This document shows, one piece after another, positions 16,209-25,634 of a stretch of DNA of 64,000 nucleotides (positions are counted from its first letter, which is position 1; every line of letters starts with the position of its first letter). Source of the stretch: Oscillospiraceae bacterium (GTDB taxonomy: Bacteria; Bacillota; Clostridia; Oscillospirales; Ruminococcaceae); NCBI GenBank assembly GCA_017991935.1, contig JAGOPP010000006.1:17434-81433 (forward strand), given 5' to 3'. The notes beneath the pieces are model-generated. The model did not search any database. It saw only the letters and a program-made list of their open reading frames with translations, and had not been told where the DNA came from. The position numbers and the translations under genes are program-made.

Positions 16209-17246
16209 ATGGCAAGGGAAGTCAAAATCGGGAACGTCACGATCGGCGGGGCATACCCCGTCGCCATCCAGTCGATGCTCAGCGTCCCCTCCACCGATAT
16301 TGAGGGCAGCGTCGCCCAAGCGGTGGAGCTCGAGGAGGCCGGGTGCGAGATCCTGCGGGCGGCGATCCCAGACATGGACGCCGTGCGCCTGATCCCCGCG
16401 ATCAAGGAAAAGATTCATATCCCGCTCGTCGCGGACATCCATTTCGATTACCGGCTCGCGCTGGCGGCGGTGGAGGCCGGGGCCGACAAGATCCGGATCA
16501 ACCCCGGCAACATCGGCGAGGAGGAGCGCGCCCGCGCGGTGGCACAGGCCTGCGGCAAGGCCGGGGTGGCCATCCGCGTCGGCGTAAACGGCGGCTCGCT
16601 GGAAAAGCGCCTGCTCCAAAAATACGGCGCCCCGACGGCGGAGGCCCTCGCCGAGAGCGCCGAGGAATCCGTCCGCCTGCTGGAGGGCTTTGATTTTCAT
16701 AACATCGTCGTCTCGATCAAATCGAGCGACGTCCGCACGATGGTGAAAGCCTGCCGCCTCGCCGCGGAGCGCTTTGACTATCCGCTGCACCTCGGCGTGA
16801 CGGAGGCCGGCACGGAGCGCATGGGGCTCATCCGAAACGCCGTCGGCATCGGGAGCCTCCTGCTCGACGGCATCGGCTCCACGATCCGCGTGACATTGAC
16901 CGCCGACCCGGTGCGGGAGATCTACGCGGCGAAGGATATCCTCAAAGCGATCGGCCTGCGGCGGGAGGGCATCACCATCGTCTCCTGTCCGACCTGCGGC
17001 CGGACGCGCATCGACCTTATTAGGCTCGCGAACGAGGCGGAGGACGCGCTGCGGGACTGCAAAAAGCCGCTCAAGGTGGCGGTCATGGGCTGCGCGGTCA
17101 ACGGCCCGGGCGAAGCGCGGGAGGCCGACGTCGGCATCGCGGGCGGCGACGGCTGCGGGCTCGTGTTTCGCAAGGGCGAGATCGTGCGCAAGGTGCCGGA
17201 GAGCGAGCTGCTCGCGGCGCTGCTCGACGAGATCAAGACCATGTGA
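16209..17246 (+). CDS. ispG: 4-hydroxy-3-methylbut-2-en-1-yl diphosphate synthase (flavodoxin/ferredoxin)
   Basis: Iron-sulfur enzyme of the MEP pathway that converts MEcPP to HMBPP. The protein has 345 residues. The TIM-barrel half includes VADIHFDYRLALAA and KIRINPGNIG. The C-terminal cluster domain holds the three 4Fe-4S ligands in SCPTCGRT and GCAVNGPGEA. Start ATG 16209, two bases after the rseP stop, so the two are tightly coupled. It completes the dxr-rseP-ispG unit. Confidence 0.96.
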   Translation: MAREVKIGNVTIGGAYPVAIQSMLSVPSTDIEGSVAQAVELEEAGCEILRAAIPDMDAVRLIPAIKEKIHIPLVADIHFDYRLALAAVEAGADKIRINPGNIGEEERARAVAQACGKAGVAIRVGVNGGSLEKRLLQKYGAPTAEALAESAEESVRLLEGFDFHNIVVSIKSSDVRTMVKACRLAAERFDYPLHLGVTEAGTERMGLIRNAVGIGSLLLDGIGSTIRVTLTADPVREIYAAKDILKAIGLRREGITIVSCPTCGRTRIDLIRLANEAEDALRDCKKPLKVAVMGCAVNGPGEAREADVGIAGGDGCGLVFRKGEIVRKVPESELLAALLDEIKTM

Positions 17247-17285
17247 CAGGGAGCGGCCCTGAAAGCATAGAAGGACGGTAAAAGA

Positions 17286-20200
17286 ATGGGGAAGACCCTG
17301 TCGGAAATTTTCGGGATCTCCGCCGGCGCATATCTGGCGGAAGCGGAGGTGCGCTCGGTCGCGCTGGGCCGGGACGGCCAAAACATCCGCGTGGAGATCG
17401 TGCCGGAACAGACGGTGCCAAAAACGGAACTGTACGCGCTGGAACATGCGCTTGTCGGGAAGCTGGGCGTGGAGGACGTCCGGCTTATTCCTATTTATCG
17501 GCCGGAATGGCTGACGGAGGAGTATTTTGGCGAGCTCCTCGCGGAGGCCCAGCGCCGCGGCGTCGCGATCAACGGCTTTTTCGACGGCGCGAGGGCGCGG
17601 CGGGACGGGGACCGGTTTTCGATCCGCCTTGCCCACGGCGGCGAGGAGATGCTCAAAAAGATGCGCGCCGACTCGACCCTCCGCGACATCATCAGAGAGG
17701 AATTCGGCTTCACCTGCGCGGTGGAGTTTTGCGGCGTCACGGAGATCACGGAATTCACCGAGCCGCTGCCCGAGCCCAAGCCTTCGGCATGGCGGGAGAC
17801 GGCCCCGAAGGAGCAGGAGAAGCGCGCCCGCGCACCCAAGGAGAAGGGCGGTTTCGACTGCTCCGGGCTGCCCATCGACGCGTCCGAGATGGAGGTCCTG
17901 CTCGGCAAGGCGATCCGGCAGAGGCCGGAGCCGCTCTCGCGGATCGACCAGCAGAGCGGGAAGGTCACGGTCTGGGGCGACATCTTCCAGATCGAGAGCC
18001 GGGAGACCCGCGACGGCGGGAGCGCTATCTTTTCCATCATGATTACGGACTACACCGGCTCCAACATTCTCAAAGTCATCAAGAAAAAAGAGGAGGTCGG
18101 GCCGCTTTTCAATCTGAAAAAAGGCATGGCGATCTTGGCGCGCGGCGACGCCTCCTATGATAAATATGAGCACGACATTATCATCTGGCCCTATGACATC
18201 TGCTCGGTCCGGCGCCTGCTCCGCGAGGACAACGAGCCGGAAAAGCGCGTCGAGCTGCACCTGCACACCAACATGTCGCAGATGGACGGCGTGACCGGGG
18301 CCGCGAACTTCGTCGAAACGGCGCACCGCTGGGGGCACAGGGCCATGGCCATCACGGACCACGGCGTCGCGCAGGGATTCCCGGATGTGATGAAAGCGGT
18401 CGCCGAGCTCAAAGACCCCGATTTTAAGCCGATCTACGGGGTCGAAGCCTATTTTGTGGACGACACGGTGCAGTCCGTCACCGGGAAGGCGGACGTGCCT
18501 TTCAACGGGGAGATCATCGCGTTCGACCTCGAGACCACCGGCCTCTCCGCCACGATGGACCGCATCACCGAGATCGGCGCGGCGCGCATCGTGGGCGGCG
18601 AGATCCGGGACACGTTCTGCACCTTCGTCGACCCGGAGAAGCATATCCCCGAGCGCATCACGGAGCTGACCGGCATCGACGATGGGATGGTGCGGGGCGC
18701 GCCCAAGGAGGAGGAGGCCTACCGGCAGTTTATGGAGTTCTGCGGGCCGGACGCCTTTCTCGTCGCGCACAACGCTGGGTTCGACACCGGCTTCCTGCGC
18801 GCGGTCTCCGACCGGCACCATCTGGGCTTCCACAACACCTTCGCCGACACGGTCACGATGGCGCGGTCGCTCTACCCCGAGCTGACGAACCACAAGCTCG
18901 ACACGCTCTCGAATCACCTGAAGCTCGCGCCATTTAACCATCACCGCGCGAGCGACGACGCGGGGGAGCTCGCCCTGATCCTGATCGAGATGCTCAAAAA
19001 GATCGAGGCGGAGAAGCGCGCCGACAACTTTTCGGCGCTCAATGGGATCTTGGGCGGCGCGGACCCGAAGAAGCTCCCGGCCCACCATCTGATCCTGATT
19101 ACCAAGAACCAAAAGGGCTTAAAAAACCTCTACGAGCTGATCTCGGCGTCCCACATCCGCTATTTTCACCGGAACCCGCGCGTGCCCAAGAGCCTTTTGA
19201 TGCAGCACCGCGAGGGCCTGATCGTCGGCTCCGCGTGTGAAGCCGGAGAACTTTACACAGCGATCCGCGAGGGGAGACCCCACGAGGATCTGGTGCGGAT
19301 CGCCTCTTTTTATGACTACTTAGAGATCCAGCCGCTCGGCAACAACCGCTTTTTGATCCGCGAGGGGAAGGCCGAAAACGACGAGCAGCTCCGGGACTGG
19401 AACCGACAGATCGTCGCCTTGGGCGAGGAGCTCGGCATCCCGGTCGCGGCGACCGGGGACGCCCATTTCCTCAACCCGGAGGACGCGGATTACCGTAAGA
19501 TCATCATGAACGCCATCGGCTTCGAGGACGCGGACAATCAGGCGCCCCTTTATTTCAAAACCACCCGGGAGATGCTCGACGAGTTCTCCTATCTCGGCGA
19601 GGAGAAGGCGCGCGAGGTCGTCATCGCCGTGCCGAACCGCATCGCCGACTCCGTCGACTACCTGCGCCCGATCCCGGAGGGGACCTTCACCCCCTCGATC
19701 GAGGGCGCGGAGGACGACCTGCAAAAGATGTGCTGGAAGCGCGCCCACGAGATTTACGGAGACCCGCTGCCGCCGCAGGTCGCGGACCGCCTCGAGCGGG
19801 AGCTTACTTCTATTATCAAGCACGGGTACGCGGTGCTCTACGTGATCGCGCAGAAGCTCGTCTCCAAGAGCGAGAGCGACGGCTACCTCGTCGGCTCGAG
19901 GGGCTCGGTCGGCTCGTCGTTCGTCGCCTCCATGAGCGGCATCTCGGAGGTGAACCCGCTGCCGCCGCACTATGTCTGCCCGAAATGCCGGCACAGCGAA
20001 TTCATCGAGGACGGCTCCGTGGGCTCCGGCTTTGACCTGCCGCCGAAGAACTGCCCGGTCTGCGGCGCGGAATATCGCCGCGACGGCCACGAGATCCCGT
20101 TTGAGACGTTCCTCGGCTTTCACGGCGACAAGGAGCCGGACATCGACCTCAACTTCTCGAGCGAATATCAGACCCGGGCCCACCGCTACACGGAGGAGCT

Positions 20201-21578
20201 GTTCGGAAAATCCCACGTTTTTAAGGCGGGCACCATCGGCACGATCGCCGAAAAGACCGCCTACGGATATGTGAAAAAATACTGCGAGGAACGCGGCGTC
20301 ATCTTACATAAGGCGGAGGAGGCGCGGCTCGCGGGCGGCTGCATCGGCGTCAAGCGCACGACCGGCCAGCACCCGGGCGGCATGGTCGTCATCCCGGCGG
20401 ACCGCGACGTCACCGACTTCTGCCCGATCCAGCACCCGGCCGACGATCCGGACGCCGCGGTGCTGACGACGCATTTCGATTTCCACTCGCTGCACGACAC
20501 GATTTTGAAGCTCGACGAGCTCGGACACGAGGTCCCGACCCTCTACAAGCACTTGGAGGACCTGACCGGCGTGCGCGTGCTCGACGTGCCGATGAGCGAC
20601 GAAAAGGTTTACAGCCTCCTGCAGTCCCCGGAGGCGCTGGGCGTCACGCCGGAGGAGATCGGCAGCAAGACCGGCACCTTCGCGCTGCCGGAGATGGGCA
20701 CGCCGTTTGTGCGGCAGATGCTGATGGACGCGAAGCCGAAAAACTTCGCGGATCTCATCCAGATCGCGGGCCTCTCCCACGGCACCGACGTCTGGCTCGG
20801 CAACGCGCAGGATCTCATCAAAAGCGGCACCTGCACGATCTCCGACGTCATCGGCACCCGCGACAGCATCATGACGACGCTGATCCACCACGGGCTCGAG
20901 CCCTCGATGGCCTTCAAAATCATGGAGATCACCCGTAAGGGCAAGGCCTCGAAGCTGCTGACCGACGAATACAAGCAGGCGATGCGGGAGCACGGCGTGC
21001 CGCAGTGGTATCTGGACTCCTGCCTGAAAATCAAATACATGTTCCCGAAGGCGCACGCCGTGGCCTACGACATCGGCGCGATCCGCACCGCGTATTTTAA
21101 GGTCTATTATCCGCTGGAATTCTACGCGGCGTTCTTTACGGTGCGAGGCGGGGACTTCGACGCGGAGGCCGCGATCGCCGGAAAGCCCGCCGTGGAGCGA
21201 AAAATCAAGGAACTCGAGGCCCTTCCGAACCCCACGGCGAAGGAGGTGGACTCCCTGACCACACTCCAGATCATCAACGAGATGCTGGCGCGCGGCATCG
21301 AGTGCCTGCCGGTCGACCTCTACCGGTCGGACGCGGCCAAATATGTGCCGGAGGATGGAAAGCTGCGCCTGCCGTTCACCGCGCTCAAGGGGCTCGGCGA
21401 AAACGCGGCGAGGAGTTTGCAGGAGGCCGGCGCGAAGGGGCCCTATCTCTCCGAGGACGACGTCATGGCGCGCGCGTCGGTCGGCAGCGGCGTGATGGAC
21501 ACCCTGCGGGAGGCCGGCGTGCTCAAGGGCCTGCCGCGGACGACGCAGATGAACCTGTTTGAGATGCAGGCGAACTGA
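17286..21578 (+). CDS. polC: DNA polymerase III alpha subunit, PolC type
   Basis: Replicative polymerase of low-GC Gram-positive lineages with built-in proofreading. The protein has 1430 residues. Domains in order are an N-terminal region, an OB fold (about 215-265), PHP part 1 with HLHTNMSQMDG (about 323), an inserted DEDDh exonuclease (FDLETTG near 412, HHRASDDAGE near 555), PHP part 2, and the polymerase core with GSRGSVGSSFVAS (about 870), a zinc-binding CPKC...CPVC pair and the catalytic PDIDLNFS (about 952). The C-terminal tail ends in TQMNLFEM, resembling a clamp-binding peptide. Nothing suggests a break. Confidence 0.97.
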   Translation: MGKTLSEIFGISAGAYLAEAEVRSVALGRDGQNIRVEIVPEQTVPKTELYALEHALVGKLGVEDVRLIPIYRPEWLTEEYFGELLAEAQRRGVAINGFFDGARARRDGDRFSIRLAHGGEEMLKKMRADSTLRDIIREEFGFTCAVEFCGVTEITEFTEPLPEPKPSAWRETAPKEQEKRARAPKEKGGFDCSGLPIDASEMEVLLGKAIRQRPEPLSRIDQQSGKVTVWGDIFQIESRETRDGGSAIFSIMITDYTGSNILKVIKKKEEVGPLFNLKKGMAILARGDASYDKYEHDIIIWPYDICSVRRLLREDNEPEKRVELHLHTNMSQMDGVTGAANFVETAHRWGHRAMAITDHGVAQGFPDVMKAVAELKDPDFKPIYGVEAYFVDDTVQSVTGKADVPFNGEIIAFDLETTGLSATMDRITEIGAARIVGGEIRDTFCTFVDPEKHIPERITELTGIDDGMVRGAPKEEEAYRQFMEFCGPDAFLVAHNAGFDTGFLRAVSDRHHLGFHNTFADTVTMARSLYPELTNHKLDTLSNHLKLAPFNHHRASDDAGELALILIEMLKKIEAEKRADNFSALNGILGGADPKKLPAHHLILITKNQKGLKNLYELISASHIRYFHRNPRVPKSLLMQHREGLIVGSACEAGELYTAIREGRPHEDLVRIASFYDYLEIQPLGNNRFLIREGKAENDEQLRDWNRQIVALGEELGIPVAATGDAHFLNPEDADYRKIIMNAIGFEDADNQAPLYFKTTREMLDEFSYLGEEKAREVVIAVPNRIADSVDYLRPIPEGTFTPSIEGAEDDLQKMCWKRAHEIYGDPLPPQVADRLERELTSIIKHGYAVLYVIAQKLVSKSESDGYLVGSRGSVGSSFVASMSGISEVNPLPPHYVCPKCRHSEFIEDGSVGSGFDLPPKNCPVCGAEYRRDGHEIPFETFLGFHGDKEPDIDLNFSSEYQTRAHRYTEELFGKSHVFKAGTIGTIAEKTAYGYVKKYCEERGVILHKAEEARLAGGCIGVKRTTGQHPGGMVVIPADRDVTDFCPIQHPADDPDAAVLTTHFDFHSLHDTILKLDELGHEVPTLYKHLEDLTGVRVLDVPMSDEKVYSLLQSPEALGVTPEEIGSKTGTFALPEMGTPFVRQMLMDAKPKNFADLIQIAGLSHGTDVWLGNAQDLIKSGTCTISDVIGTRDSIMTTLIHHGLEPSMAFKIMEITRKGKASKLLTDEYKQAMREHGVPQWYLDSCLKIKYMFPKAHAVAYDIGAIRTAYFKVYYPLEFYAAFFTVRGGDFDAEAAIAGKPAVERKIKELEALPNPTAKEVDSLTTLQIINEMLARGIECLPVDLYRSDAAKYVPEDGKLRLPFTALKGLGENAARSLQEAGAKGPYLSEDDVMARASVGSGVMDTLREAGVLKGLPRTTQMNLFEMQAN

Positions 21579-21645
21579 TTTCCGGCGCCGGGCCCGGATG
21601 GGAAGGCGGCGCGGGGAAAACCGTTTAAAAGATGGGGAGGTCCTG

Positions 21646-22590
21646 ATGTTTTATTTGGATGGAAGCACCTTTTTCTTTGATATTGAGGGGAGTTTCAGCC
21701 GCCTGATCGGCGTCGCGCGCGGGGAAAGCGCCGGAAAACCCGGCGATCCCGCGGCGAAGGCCGTCTGCGGCGGCTTTGCGGCGGTCTATGGGGTGAGGCC
21801 GGAGTTTGTGCGCGCCGGGACGGACTACGAGACGGCCCTGCGCGGGATCCTCCCGGCGGACGCGGCGGCGGTCGTCCCGGAATACGACTGCTCGGCCGAC
21901 GCGTTTCGCGCCGCCTTTCCCGAAAACAGGCTGACCGCCGTCCCGCGCACAAAGGACATGAAGATCGACCCCGGCGCGCTGCTTTCCGCGGCGGAGGGGG
22001 AGCCGGGGGCCGTGATTTTCCTCACGAACCCGGCCTGCCCGGCGTCTTTGGAGCTCTCCGCGGGCGAGGTAAGGCGGCTTGCCTCCATGGCAAAATGCCC
22101 GGTGCTCGTCGACGAGAGCCACATGGCCGAGCCGAAGGAGTCCGTGCTCAAGGACGCCGGGGTCTTGCCAAATCTGATTGTGCTCAAAAGGCTCCGGTTC
22201 GGCGGGGACCCGGTCTATGCGGTCGGCGCGGATCTGCCGGAGTTCGCCGGCGGCGTCTCCGCGCCCGATCAGGCCGCCGCGGAGATCATATTTAAGCACC
22301 CGGCCGTGCTCAAGACGGCGGAAAGAAAGCTCGCGGATAGCCGGGAGAGCCTCTATCTCCGGATTAAAAAGCTGGCGGTGAGTTACCGCGCGCTGAAGCG
22401 GCTCTACCGCGCGAGGGCGGACTGCGTGTTCTTTGAGGTCGGCGACGCGGAAAGTGCCGCGGCGCGGCTCGAGGAGCTTGGCGTCACCGTGCGGCGGGAC
22501 GGCGGGCACCTGTGCGTCTTCGCCGGAAACCGCGCCGAAAACGACGTCGCGATCGAGTCGCTGGAGACCGTGCTGAAGGCGATGGAATAA
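21646..22590 (+). CDS. Degenerate class I/II aminotransferase-like protein
   Basis: Protein of 314 residues with the layout of a histidinol-phosphate-type PLP aminotransferase: FLTNPACPAS in place of the NPNNPTG loop, then VDESHM in place of VDEAY (the PLP pyridine-nitrogen aspartate). The segment that normally holds the PLP-binding lysine (SKA[FY]G) reads NLIVLKRLRFGGDPVYAVG, so the lysine is displaced or missing. The protein is also shorter than the usual 350-370 residues. It is probably a pseudoenzyme or has a changed chemistry. It is last in the pyrH-polC run and ends at a terminator. The start is ATG 21646 after GGGGAGG. Confidence 0.65.
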   Translation: MFYLDGSTFFFDIEGSFSRLIGVARGESAGKPGDPAAKAVCGGFAAVYGVRPEFVRAGTDYETALRGILPADAAAVVPEYDCSADAFRAAFPENRLTAVPRTKDMKIDPGALLSAAEGEPGAVIFLTNPACPASLELSAGEVRRLASMAKCPVLVDESHMAEPKESVLKDAGVLPNLIVLKRLRFGGDPVYAVGADLPEFAGGVSAPDQAAAEIIFKHPAVLKTAERKLADSRESLYLRIKKLAVSYRALKRLYRARADCVFFEVGDAESAAARLEELGVTVRRDGGHLCVFAGNRAENDVAIESLETVLKAME

Positions 22591-22627
22591 AAAAGGCGGC
22601 TCCCCACTGAGGAACCGCCGCTTTTTT
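22591..22627 (+). terminator. Terminator of the pyrH-polC unit
   Basis: GGCGG...TCC pairs with GGA...CCGCC and is followed by TTTTTT, immediately after the stop codon. Confidence 0.75.
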
Positions 22628-22860
22628 ATCGGATAAGGCGACAGAGAAACATGGATGCGAGACGGCCCGCCGCCCCGGTCCATGCCCCCGGCGCGGAAAC
22701 CGCCGGACGGGGAGCCGCCGCCGAAGGGGAATTTTCATCCGCCGCCCGACCGTTGAACCACTGTTTCAAGACGGCCCGCCGCCCCGGACTTGCACTCCCG
22801 GAGAAGGGGCCGTTTGGCGGGATTTTCCCGCCGAGAACAAAAGGAAACCGCGCCGGCGCG

Positions 22861-23838
22861 CTATTTTTTCGGCATCGCGAAGCCGAGCTCCTTTAAAAAC
22901 CAAGCGTCGTTTACCTGAAACATCCGGCCGTCGAGATACGCGAGCGGGCCCTCTCCGCCGAAATGGAACGTGACTTTGTAGGAGCAGAGCGCCTGCCAAG
23001 TGAAGCCCCTGCCGTCCTTCGCCCGGCCGTATTTCGTATCGCCGACGAGCGGGCAGCCGATGGAGGCGAGCTGGGCGCGGATCTGGTGTGTGCGGCCGGT
23101 CAGGAGCTCCGCCTCCACGAGGCTCATGCCCTTTTTGGATTCGATCACATAGTATTTTGTCACGGCGGTCCTGCCGCCCGGGACGGGGTTTTTAAAGACC
23201 TCGACCGTGTTGGTCTTCTCATCCTTTTGGAGGAAGCTCTCGATGGTGCCGGAGCGCTTGGGCGGCGCGCCGTCGACGACGCAGAGATATTTTTTCTCGA
23301 CGGCGCGCTCCTTGATGCGGTCGTTGAGGCAGCGCAGGGCGGCGGCGTTCTTCGCGGCGATCACGATCCCGCAGGTGTTGCGGTCGATCCGGTTGCACAG
23401 CGCGGGCACGAAGGAATTTTCGTTTTCCGGGTCGTATTCGCCTTTTTTATAAAGATAATGCTGAATGCGCAGGATCAGCGTGTCGGCGGACCACTCGTCC
23501 CCCTCGTGGACGAGCAGGCCCGCGGGCTTGTTGACCAGCAGGACGTTTTGGTCCTCGTAGAGCACATCCACCGCGGAGGGCGCGTAGAGAAAGGCCGGCT
23601 TGCTCGCCTCCTCCTCAAAAAACTCGTCGGAGACGTAGCACTCGATCAGATCGCCGGTTTCCAGACGGTCGGCGATGTCGCAGCGCCCGCCGTTTCGCTT
23701 GATGCGCTTGATGCGGATATATTTGTAGAGCAGGGATTTGGGGAGCTTCGGGACGCTCTTCGTCAGAAATTTATCGAGGCGCTGCCCCGCGTCGTTTTCG
23801 GAGATCGTAAAACTTTTTATATCGTCACGGGCTTTCAT
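22861..23838 (-). CDS. RluA-family 23S rRNA pseudouridine synthase (RluC/RluD-like)
   Basis: Isomerises specific uridines in 23S rRNA. The protein has 325 residues. The N-terminal S4 RNA-binding domain starts SENDAGQRLDKFLTK, and the catalytic domain holds NRIDRNTCGIVIAAK, where Asp is the nucleophile; most relatives have HRLDR. TGRTHQIRAQLASIGCPLVGD is complete. The ATG has no ribosome-binding site, and the -10 box ends only 14 bases upstream. The mRNA would therefore have about a 7-base leader and be effectively leaderless. It lies divergent from radC. Confidence 0.92.
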   Translation of the reverse strand: MKARDDIKSFTISENDAGQRLDKFLTKSVPKLPKSLLYKYIRIKRIKRNGGRCDIADRLETGDLIECYVSDEFFEEEASKPAFLYAPSAVDVLYEDQNVLLVNKPAGLLVHEGDEWSADTLILRIQHYLYKKGEYDPENENSFVPALCNRIDRNTCGIVIAAKNAAALRCLNDRIKERAVEKKYLCVVDGAPPKRSGTIESFLQKDEKTNTVEVFKNPVPGGRTAVTKYYVIESKKGMSLVEAELLTGRTHQIRAQLASIGCPLVGDTKYGRAKDGRGFTWQALCSYKVTFHFGGEGPLAYLDGRMFQVNDAWFLKELGFAMPKK

Positions 23839-23881
23839 TTTTATTCGAATTTAGTATAATACATTGCAGGGGGATACGCAA
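23832..23881. promoter_or_regulatory. Overlapping back-to-back promoters (rluA-type gene / radC)
   Basis: The 8 bases AGTATAAT (23853-23860) give TATAAT for the plus strand and TATACT for the minus strand. The minus -35 is TTGCGT (plus ACGCAA, 23876-23881; 17-base spacer). The plus -35 is weak (CTTTCA at 23832-23837; 17-base spacer). This is a symmetrical bidirectional promoter geometry. Confidence 0.6.
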
Positions 23882-23905
23882 TAAAAACCGAGAGGAGTTA
23901 CATTC

Positions 23906-24589
23906 ATGTTGAGCGAACACGATGGCCACAGGCAGCGCCTTCGGAGCCGTTATTGCAGCGAAGGGCTGGACGGCTTTGAGCCGCATCAAGTCTTGGAGCT
24001 GCTGCTGTTTTACTCCAACCCGCGCGCAGATACCAACCCGATCGCGCATCGTCTCTTGGATCAGTTCGGGAGTTTGGATGCGGTATTGGACGCACCGGTG
24101 GAGGAACTGATCCAAGTGAAGGGTGTGGGGGAAAACACCGCGATCCTGCTCAATTTAATCCCGCAAGCCGCGCGACGCTATCTGGAATCGAAAAACGCGA
24201 CGGACAGCTTGGTCAGCGGCATCTCCGACGTCGGAAAATATCTTTTGCCACGGTTTGTCGGCCGCAAGAACGAACTGCTCCTGCTCGTCTCCATCGACAA
24301 CAAAGGCCGCATCCTCTCCTGCGACCGGCTCGCCGAGGGGGACATCGGCAGGGTGAACGTCACCAAGCGCGCGGTGATCGAAACCGTGATCCGCACAAAG
24401 GCCACCCGTGCCGTCCTTGCGCACAACCATCCGCAGGGATACGCCGTCCCGTCGCAGGAGGACATCGATCTGACCGTCCAGCTCCGCAAATCGCTCAAAG
24501 AGGTCGGGGTCGACCTGATCGACCACATCATCGTCGCCAACGACGATTACGTCTCCATGGCCGCGAGCGGCTATTTCCTCAATACATAA
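23906..24589 (+). CDS. radC: RadC-family JAB/MPN-domain protein
   Basis: Protein of 227 residues. The N-terminal UPF0758 helical part includes a helix-hairpin-helix (VKGVGENTAILLNL). The C-terminal JAB domain carries the metal motif AHNHPQG near 172-178, with downstream Ser/Asp in PSQEDIDLT. The name is historical: the Escherichia coli repair phenotype was traced to recG, and the true function remains unsettled. The start is ATG 23906 after GAGAGGAG. It is transcribed from the symmetrical promoter shared with the rRNA pseudouridine synthase. Confidence 0.92.
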   Translation: MLSEHDGHRQRLRSRYCSEGLDGFEPHQVLELLLFYSNPRADTNPIAHRLLDQFGSLDAVLDAPVEELIQVKGVGENTAILLNLIPQAARRYLESKNATDSLVSGISDVGKYLLPRFVGRKNELLLLVSIDNKGRILSCDRLAEGDIGRVNVTKRAVIETVIRTKATRAVLAHNHPQGYAVPSQEDIDLTVQLRKSLKEVGVDLIDHIIVANDDYVSMAASGYFLNT

Positions 24590-24723
24590 AGCCGGGGCCT
24601 CCCGGCAAAGAAAGAAGGGCTTTGGGGAGTCCGGTCGAAAGGGTTTGTATTTTTTCTTTGTTTCTGTTAAAATTAAAACACTGTGCCGCGGCGTTTCCGC
24701 CCTCCCGGCGGGAGAAAAATCGC

Positions 24724-24752
24724 TTGACAAACCCAAGCGATATCTATATAAT
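24724..24752 (+). promoter_or_regulatory. Consensus sigma-A promoter of yceD-rpmF
   Basis: TTGACA (24724-24729), 17 bases, TATAAT (24747-24752): a perfect consensus, suiting a ribosomal protein unit. Confidence 0.85.
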
Positions 24753-24780
24753 ATTCTCCGTGGCGTTGCGAGGGATTGGT

Positions 24781-25281
24781 ATGCTGATTGATATTAAAAA
24801 TCTGTTTGAGGCGCCCGACCTGACCGTTCCGGTCGAGGGGGAGATCAGTCTTTCCGATGTGGAGATCTGGGGACAAAGCGTCTTCGGCGCTCCCGTGCGG
24901 ATCAGCGGTTCCCTGCGGAACCGGGCCGGCATCGTGTCGCTCCGATATTCGGCGGACATCCGTCTGGATTACGCGTGCGACCGCTGCCGCAGGAGAACGG
25001 AAAAACGGGTGAGCTATGCCTTTGAGCACCTGCTGGTGAGGGAACTTTCCGGCAGCGACGAGAACGACGAGTTTCTTGTGGTTCCGGACGGAATGCTCAA
25101 TCTGGACGAGCTCGTTATGACGGATGTCACGCTCGAGCTTCCTTTCCGTCTTCTGTGCAAAGAGGACTGCAAAGGGCTTTGCCCGATTTGCGGCGCCGAT
25201 CTCAATGAGACGGAGTGCGGATGCCGAAAGGAACAGGCTGACCCGCGTCTCGCAAAGTTAAAAGAGCTGCTTGACAGCTGA
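24781..25281 (+). CDS. DUF177 / YceD-family protein
   Basis: Protein of 166 residues of the YceD family, which is found next to rpmF across bacteria; in plants and E. coli relatives affect 23S rRNA accumulation. The cysteine set YACDRCRRRTEKRV in the middle and CKEDCKGLCPICGADLNETEC at the C-terminus looks metal-binding and matches Gram-positive members. It starts at ATG 24781 with GAGGG upstream and is followed by rpmF 27 bp later. Confidence 0.9.
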   Translation: MLIDIKNLFEAPDLTVPVEGEISLSDVEIWGQSVFGAPVRISGSLRNRAGIVSLRYSADIRLDYACDRCRRRTEKRVSYAFEHLLVRELSGSDENDEFLVVPDGMLNLDELVMTDVTLELPFRLLCKEDCKGLCPICGADLNETECGCRKEQADPRLAKLKELLDS

Positions 25282-25308
25282 GGATCATGAGTTAAGGAGG
25301 TGCTCTTC

Positions 25309-25497
25309 ATGGCGGTACCGAAGAGAAAGGTTTCTAAAGCAAGAAAGAATAAAAGACGCTCCAACGTTTGGAAAATTGCCGTTCCGGGCTTTTGCAAATG
25401 CCCGCAGTGCGGCGAGCTGAAGCTCCCGCATGTGGTCTGCAAAAGTTGCGGATACTACAAAGGCAAGGAGATCGTCAAAGTCGAAGAAGAGGCCTGA
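25309..25497 (+). CDS. rpmF: 50S ribosomal protein L32 (zinc form)
   Basis: 62-residue L32 beginning [19 protein letters not shown], with the zinc ribbon [20 protein letters not shown], so all four cysteines are present. The start at ATG 25309 has AAGGAGG eight bases upstream; the frame could extend three codons further but without a start signal. It is cotranscribed with yceD. In many bacteria plsX and fab genes follow; here galM does. Confidence 0.97.
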   Translation: MAVPKRKVSKARKNKRRSNVWKIAVPGFCKCPQCGELKLPHVVCKSCGYYKGKEIVKVEEEA

Positions 25498-25520
25498 CCT
25501 CCGATCGAAGTTGCTTTCAG

Positions 25521-25562
25521 GAAAAGCCACGGTGGGCAAACTGCCTGTCGCGGCTTTTTTTC
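25521..25562 (+). terminator. Terminator of yceD-rpmF
   Basis: AAAAGCC (25522-25528) pairs with GGCTTTT (25552-25558) around an inner weak stem; the T run continues. Confidence 0.6.
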
Positions 25563-25574
25563 GTTTTTCCGTCC

Positions 25575-25603
25575 TTGCAGTTTTTTTCCGCGCATGGTAT
25601 AGT
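25575..25603 (+). promoter_or_regulatory. Sigma-A promoter of galM
   Basis: TTGCAG (25575-25580), 17 bases, TATAGT (25598-25603). Confidence 0.65.
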
Positions 25604-25634
25604 TTCTATAATTTCAAAAAAAGGAAGACGCGCC

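Noticed and set aside
16203..19112. 969-codon open frame on the minus strand opposite ispG and polC
   Set aside because: It lies antisense to two clearly functional genes, has no domain and no start signal. Long antisense frames are expected in GC-rich coding DNA with strong third-position bias.
22740..22800. tRNA-like segment after polC unit
   Set aside because: A CCGGACTTGCACTCCCGG stretch looks like a T-arm at first, but no acceptor, D or anticodon arms can be formed around it.
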